64,000 nucleotides of DNA from Aquilaria yunnanensis (lineage: Eukaryota > Streptophyta > Magnoliopsida > Malvales > Thymelaeaceae): the NCBI GenBank assembly GCA_039654915.1, contig CM077594.1:17669001-17733000 (forward strand), in the 5' to 3' direction. The position numbers were made by a program, and so were the translations under genes. The notes under the pieces were generated by a model, which ran no database searches, had not been told where the DNA came from, and saw only the letters and a program-made list of their open reading frames with translations. Shown one piece after another: positions 58,916 to 64,000 of the stretch; the stretch's first letter is position 1; the number at the start of each line of letters is the position of its first letter.

Positions 58916-58930
58916 AGTTCTGATACCAAT
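58916..58930 (-). other. Copia primer binding site (tRNA-iMet type)
   Basis: On the minus strand, TGGTATCAGAACTAG starts a few bases after the CCAACA end of the 5' LTR. It matches the complement of the initiator tRNA-Met 3' end at TGGTATCAGA. Confidence 0.9.
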
Positions 58931-60389
58931 TGTTGGCCCAAGTGCAACCAAGAGGGAGGTGAATTGGTTGTATTCTAAAACAAACCACAAATGAGTTCAT
59001 GAAACCTCAAACTCAAATTGAACTTAAAGTACAATGATTAACTCTATTTTGACCAGAAAATGACTACCACACTCCACCTAAATTTTTCTTTGGAAGCTAC
59101 CTTTGAAGTGGTTTTGAAAACAAACAAGTTTAATCAAGATAGGTAGCATAAAACACAAACTAAAGCTCAAGTATGTAGAGAGAAGGAGAAGCTTGCATAA
59201 GAGAATTTTTATAGAGGTTTGAACTCTTCACTTGAGAGCCTACTCCTCTCCTCAAGTTCACCACTTGAGAGTTTTCTTCTCCACTATGAAACACAAAGAT
59301 ACACAATAGCCTTCAAGGGCACACAACACTTTTGTAGTTCCTTCTACCTTCACCTCTTATTAGTTTTGCCAAATGCTAACTAGAAACCTATCTAACTCTC
59401 TTTCCCTTACAACGAAATCACTCAACCACTCAAGGCAAGCTCAATAATCTCGTGGTTACAAGCTGTAAGAACAATAGGACCTTTCAAGGCTAAATAAGCA
59501 AATGAAAGAACAAGTTCTTGGCAAAGTATCAAATTTGAGCTCTTGATGATAAATTTTCTTTCTTAGTTGCCAAGAGAGTTTTCCTTGATGATTCTTGGTG
59601 TTTTTATACTCCAATGGATGCAAAAGAGATGTTGAAGACCGTTGGAATGATCAGAAAAATGCCCCTTGAAATCTAGTGAACGTTGCAGTCAATTTGACAA
59701 AAATTCGCGTCTATCGCCCAGTTTTACCTGGGTGAAATATTTTTACTTGGTTGAAAATTCTGTCTGATAACGAAATTTGAGATTTGACCTCCAATAGCTA
59801 TATTTGTAATTAATGAGTTGTCAGCACTTTATATATGTAGAAATCTGACATGACATGAATTTATAATTAATTTTCAAAGACTTTTTGAACCGGGAACTCA
59901 CGCGCAGGTTTGGAATCCAAGTTTCACCCGGTTGAAAATTTTTCATTCGAATGTTTTTCTTGTCCAGAAATAAAATGCTCTCGGGTTCGAAAAATGAGTC
60001 CAGTTTCACCCGGTTGAAAAAATTTCACTCGAATGATTTTCTTTTCCAGAAATAAAATTCTCTCGGATTCGAAAACTGACTCCAGTTTCAACACGTTGAA
60101 AATGTTTCACCATGTTGAAACTGTAGTTCCAGGATTTCCTTGCTTTCAAACTTCCAAACTTTAAAAAGGTTTTTGCCAAGGAGATTTCTTCATTCACAAG
60201 TAATGCTTGAATCACTAAAAATACTTGATATATACTTGAGAAAACATTTTTCCTAGCAAGGATCAAGACTTTATGAATGACTAACCAAGGTGTAAATCTT
60301 TAAATAAATCCTTGAAACACAAAAAATAGATATGTTTTGTTATCATCAAAATTAAATAAACATAAGTCATGAGAGGAACAAATCCAACA
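58931..60389 (-). repeat. 5' LTR of the Copia element (1459 bp)
   Basis: Begins CCAACA-complement/TGTTGG and ends as its partner does. It holds about 20 bases (near 59368-59388) absent from the 3' LTR, and the same internal 75-base direct repeats at 59920-60110. A minus-strand promoter must lie here, but its TATA box was not assigned. Confidence 0.93.
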
Positions 60390-61065
60390 ATTTATGAATA
60401 GCTAATCTTACAAAATGAACAGAATATTTCAGAACAACACATTTGTACAAATAGAACAACACTTCTTACTAAATAAAATATCATAACTTATGAACAACAC
60501 ATCTTACAAAATGAACATCATATTACAGAACAATACATTTATATGAACGAAATAACACTTCTTATTGAACAGAACACTATAATTTACAAACATCATATCT
60601 TACAAAATGAACAACATATCAAATAACAACACATTTATATGAAAGAAAATCATTTATTACTGAACAGAACACCACAGTTTATGAGTAGCTCATCTTACGA
60701 AATGAGCAACATATTATAGAACAACACATTTGTATGAGTAAAATAACACTTCTTGATGATCAAAATACCATAATTTACAAGTAACACATCTTGCGAAATG
60801 AATACCATATTATAGAACAACACATTGGTATGAATAAAGAAACAATTCTTATCAAATAGAACATCATAATTTACAAACAGTACATGTTACGAAATGAATA
60901 GCATATTACAGAACAACATATTTATATGAATAGAATAACATTTCTTATTGAAAAGAACATCATAATTTACGAACAACAAATCTTACATAATGAATATCAT
61001 AGTATAGAACAATACATTTATATAAATGAAACAACACATCTTACTAGATATAATAGTAAAATAGT
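60390..61065. repeat. AT-rich tandem array, right part (about 96-bp period)
   Basis: Words such as 'CATAATTTAC', 'CATCTTACAAAATGAACA', 'CATATTACAGAACAACACA' and 'TTCTTATTGAA' recur every 96 bases or so; CATAATTT-type landmarks lie near 60670, 60766, 60862 and 60958. About seven units are present. The first is cut by the Copia insertion; with the left block at 48430 this makes about eleven units. Confidence 0.8.
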
Positions 61066-62445
61066 CATTATAAAATAATTGTGTGGATGACGGCCATCAG
61101 CATCTGCACTGTGTGTCATGGAGAATGCAGCAGGAGTTTCCGGAGGTGTAGGCGAGCCCTGAAAGAAGGTGTTCTGTGTGGATTACCTGTGATGGTCGAC
61201 AGCATCTTTGCATGGCAGGTACAGTGAGGCCGAGAAGGACTTCCGATATGAGAGAGAGGTCCGAAACGGGGATTCCTCAGAAGGACTGGCCTGAAACACT
61301 CAGAAAACAGGGGTTAGGAGGTCCCCGGAGTGATTTTCCAGGGAGGAGCCTTCGACGCCCAAGTCAGTGCTTTGGGAGGGGTGAAGAGAGAAAGCAGCCA
61401 GTAGCAGAGAGTCTTGCCTATCCCTGTTTTCTTTTGAGGGCTGGAAAGAGAGGATTCAGAGCAGAGAGAGGTCCTTTCGCCTATGACCATTCCCCTAGTA
61501 TATATAGGAGGGGGTGAGCCCTTCAGATTGCAACACGTGTATGGACGAACACCATCCGTACTTCTGGGCATGGGGGACCCCTAGCCGCCTGCAGGCTCTT
61601 CGGGCCATGAGCTGCGATAATCATAGCCCTACATGACAGAACGTAAGTAGTGGCGACACGTCAGAGTGCCTGCGAGGACGGCGTGTAGGGTGTACGGGCG
61701 TAATGTCAGAGGCTCATTGATGGCTCTTGCCATACCTCCGAGGTCCCCTTGGTTGATGTCTCACTTCAGAGTGATGGACCTTTTCCCGGAGTCGCAGTGG
61801 TACTTTGGGGCATTTCCTGGCTCCGAAGTTAGCCCTTCGGGGGACTTTCACCTGCAGAAGGTGGCTGGCACTTCTCCCCAAAGCTGACTCGGTCTCCCTC
61901 CCGATGAAGGCGATACGGTAGTTTCCCGAGGTTGGTATTGGCGGGGTGCCGAGGGCGCGTGCCTCAGGCGTTTGGCTCCTTCCTTTCCGGGGTCCTTAGG
62001 TGTTCGGGGTGATAGCACTTCAGCTATCACATGCCCCCCCCTCGGGAAGCCGGAGTGGAGAGTTCGGCTAGTGGTCCTTTTGTGAGCACTTTTCAGGACT
62101 TGGGGTGTGCCGTTCGCAAGGGAGGCATTTCGCCACCTGGGGGCATGGTTTGTTTGGACAGGTGTTACTTGTTTGCCCTTTGGTGTCCTCGAGATTCGCA
62201 ACCTCTTTACTTTTTTCTGCCATAGGTTAGTGGACCGCCATGTTTTGAAATTAGGCGTGTCAGTTTGGGGCGGTGCACCCAAGTTTTCAAGATGTCAGAA
62301 AATGTGTCCTAGTTTCTCGTGACGGGCGACACGTGGCAGGTGCTGGTTGGGATGGGTACGTCTTTTCGCGCGCAAGGGGCAATTATGGTGACGTTTCGCC
62401 TTCGTGCAGCAATTATGACGCCCTTTCGGCTTCCCCTCCTCGATC
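61066..62445. other. GC-richer upstream region, no gene called
   Basis: Base composition rises sharply at about 61080. ORFs here overlap on both strands and have no recognisable domain. An 8-bp perfect hairpin GTGATAGC/GCTATCAC lies at 62009-62030. This may be the LTR or promoter of the element whose gene follows, but no second copy is in the window to test that. Confidence 0.4.
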
Positions 62446-62452
62446 TATATAA
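62446..62452 (+). promoter_or_regulatory. TATA box candidate
   Basis: TATATAA in the context TCTATATAAGCC, followed by a pyrimidine-rich leader (62460-62550) and the transposon gene about 260 bases downstream. Confidence 0.5.
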
Positions 62453-62708
62453 GCCTCCTCCTGTCATTCTCCTCATTTGTTTTTTTTTGCTCTTACCTTA
62501 CTCTCGTTTGCTCTTGCGTCTTCTCTTGCCTTTTTCCTTTTTCCAGCGACGGTTTTTATGGAGGAGCGATTCCCGGCATCTTGCACGACGGCGTCCAGGA
62601 ATCCTGATTTCGGCAAGACTTTTGGTGGGTTCTTCCTTCGGTTTCTGCTTTTCTTTTAGCTTCCCGAAGTCATTTTTCTTCTTTCTGAAGTCTCTCTTTT
62701 GGTTAGCC

Positions 62709-64000
62709 ATGTCTTCGGCTATTCTCAAGAGCTAGCAATCTCTTATGTCTCACCCTTGTTGTTCCACTTCTGAAAAATTAGAGAAGTGGACAGCCAAATT
62801 TTTTCTTCCCTCCTATGCCACCACAAGGTTACTCCACCTCGGTCATTTCAGCTTTATGAATCGGGACGACGAGGTTACCATTTTTTGAGCCCAACTGAAG
62901 GCCGGACTTCGGTATCCTCCAACGAGGATCATTTGCGACTTTTGCCAATTTCATGGCATAGCCGTAAATCAGCTTCCTCCCAACTCGTACTGCTATTTCA
63001 ACGCCTTTCTCTGCATGTGCGGGGTCTTCGGGGTAGAATCTCATTTTATCCTGTTCATGCAGTATTATAAGCTCTATCCGATCCCGAATGGTAGCTTTTA
63101 TTTCATGCTACCTCAGGGATCTGGGAGCAAGAAATTTATGTTCACCTTCACTACCAAGGATAGCTGGCAAGGGTGGCAAAGAAAGTTCTTCTTCCTAAAA
63201 GTTGTGAAGGACTGGTCGTATGTTTCGACTAAGTGGGCTCGGGGAAAGCTGGAGACGGATGTCGTGGATCCCAAGAGGTTGCTAACTCCCAAGTTGGCGG
63301 CGAGGTTTGAGGACTTCGACAGACGTATTCATGCTGTCACCGACTGGGATGCCGAGGTCCCTCCGCGCTCTCTCTACCCCTTCCCCATCATGTGGAAACT
63401 CATGACCGAGGAATGTTCTTTAGGAGTTGGGGGTGGTTAAGGAGCACAAGACGGATCTTGGCATGCCAGCTCCTACTACCGAGGGGAAGGACTCTTGGCT
63501 AGTGAAGCTCCTTCGGAGCTCACTCACTTATGAAGCCTTTTTTGAAAGTAAGTTCCTTTCAAAGTTTTTCAGCATAAGTGCCTATCTAGACTCATCCTGA
63601 TGTTTTCCCTCTTTTTCAGAGATGGGCGACGAGTCTGCTGGCTACTATAAGTCTCTCTTCCTTGGTCAAGCCGAGAAGGGAGAACAAATGAAGAGAAACG
63701 TCTCCAACAGGCGCAAGACTACTGGGAGCGGACCGTCTTCGGCCAAGAAGGCAAAGAAAGATACCCTTCTTCCACCCTCAGAGGATGTGGCGGAGGTCAG
63801 AGGTGTCATTACAACTTCCACGGAGGTTGGTGGTGTCATTGCAACTTCCACCAAAGTTGCAACACTCGCTGAACCTGAAACTCCCGCAGAGGTTCCTGCC
63901 GGGGTGGTCGCTGTTACTGCTTCTCTAAGTCCCGCCACGTCGGTGGATCTTTTGGGCTCTTTGGAAATGAGTCCCTCTGCCGAGGAGTTGGAAAAATGCG
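62709..64000 (+). pseudogene. 'Putative gypsy-type transposon' gene (PF04195-like), cut by window end
   Basis: From ATG 62709 (or in-frame ATG 62745) the frame reads 'FHGIAVNQLPPNSYCYFNAF', 'FGVESHFILFMQYYKLYP' and 'DSWQGWQRKFFFLK', hallmarks of the Transposase_28 family found with plant Gypsy elements. In-frame stops lie at 62733 and about 62887. A one-base shift occurs near 63422, after which 'LGVVKEHKTDLGMPAP' continues. A spliceable intron 63548-63619 (A|GTAAGTTCC...TTTTTCAG|AGATGG) joins in phase. The last exon is rich in A, E, P, S, T and V and runs off the window. The role of this protein in the element is not known; a gag-like or accessory function is possible. Confidence 0.75.

Larger units (their letters stand above)
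49864..60389 (-). mobile_element. Ty1/Copia LTR retrotransposon, SIRE-like, with env-like ORF
   Basis: Full-length structure on the minus strand: 5' LTR 58931-60389, tRNA-iMet-type PBS just inside it, gag, protease, integrase, RT, RNase H (58852-54030), then 2.7 kb with an additional ORF, a polypurine tract and 3' LTR 49864-51304. LTR ends are TGTTGG...CCAACA. Flanking 5-mers are ATTTT and ATTTA (four of five match). LTRs differ by roughly 4 percent by eye over a 190-base stretch, plus one 20-base indel near 59368. A long 3' region with an env-like ORF is a known trait of SIRE/Maximus elements. Frameshifts make the copy non-autonomous. Confidence 0.93.

Noticed and set aside
48430..61065. Evenly spaced repeats considered as a CRISPR array
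   Set aside because: Plant nuclear context, repeats degenerate and contiguous, with no constant repeat plus unique spacer pattern.
62009..62030. Perfect 8-bp hairpin considered as a Helitron 3' end
   Set aside because: No CTRR terminus follows and no TC start with an A/T target was found.

Overview
This window is plant nuclear DNA, most likely from a eudicot. It is AT-rich. It carries three intron-containing genes of plant type (a spliceosomal Sm-D2 protein, the vacuolar fusion protein CCZ1 and a class-III lipase of the phospholipase A1-II type), all on the minus strand. Most of the rest is layered transposable-element debris. I saw no rRNA, tRNA, CRISPR array, bacterial operon or intact virus. 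The species cannot be named from the sequence alone.

Layout. 1-2062: decayed Ty3/Gypsy element (minus). 2063-14107: a second Ty3/Gypsy element of Tat/Ogre type (plus), probably inserted into the first. It has two RNase H domains and has lost its integrase core. Between pol and the 3' LTR it carries a 3-kb antisense gene with a plant mobile domain (PMD), including a spliceosomal intron. 14.3-15.5 kb: LINE reverse transcriptase relic (minus) split by a Tourist-like MITE. 15.5-17.8 kb: Stowaway MITE and LINE tail. 18.0-19.96 kb: SMD2. 20.6-20.94 kb: second Tourist copy. 21.2-26.0 kb: CCZ1. 26.1-43 kb: no convincing cellular gene, but many non-autonomous DNA transposons (long-TIR element, two hAT elements, a CACTA element, a third Tourist copy), low-complexity DNA and a LINE RNase H remnant. 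43.0-45.95 kb: PLA1-II lipase. 46-48.8 kb: Stowaway MITE and the start of a 96-bp-period tandem array. 48.8-60.4 kb: a hAT element and a 10.5-kb Ty1/Copia element of SIRE type (minus, env-like extra ORF), both inserted in that array, which resumes at 60.4-61.07 kb. 61.1-64.0 kb: GC-richer DNA leading into a gene with a 'putative gypsy-type transposon' domain, cut by the window end.

How the parts relate. The three cellular genes are independent housekeeping or lipid-metabolism genes: mRNA splicing, Rab7 activation on late endosomes, and acyl-lipid hydrolysis. All three models splice in phase from start to stop, so they look intact. The transposon story can be ordered from nesting and target-site duplications (TSDs): MITE into LINE, hAT and Copia into the tandem array, probable Tat into Gypsy. 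The Copia LTRs differ by roughly 4 percent by eye over the stretch compared. The Tat LTRs differ by roughly 8 percent, so the Copia insertion looks younger. The strongest unusual signal is the intron-bearing antisense PMD gene, which keeps one reading frame over about 995 codons and is broken only by point stop codons.
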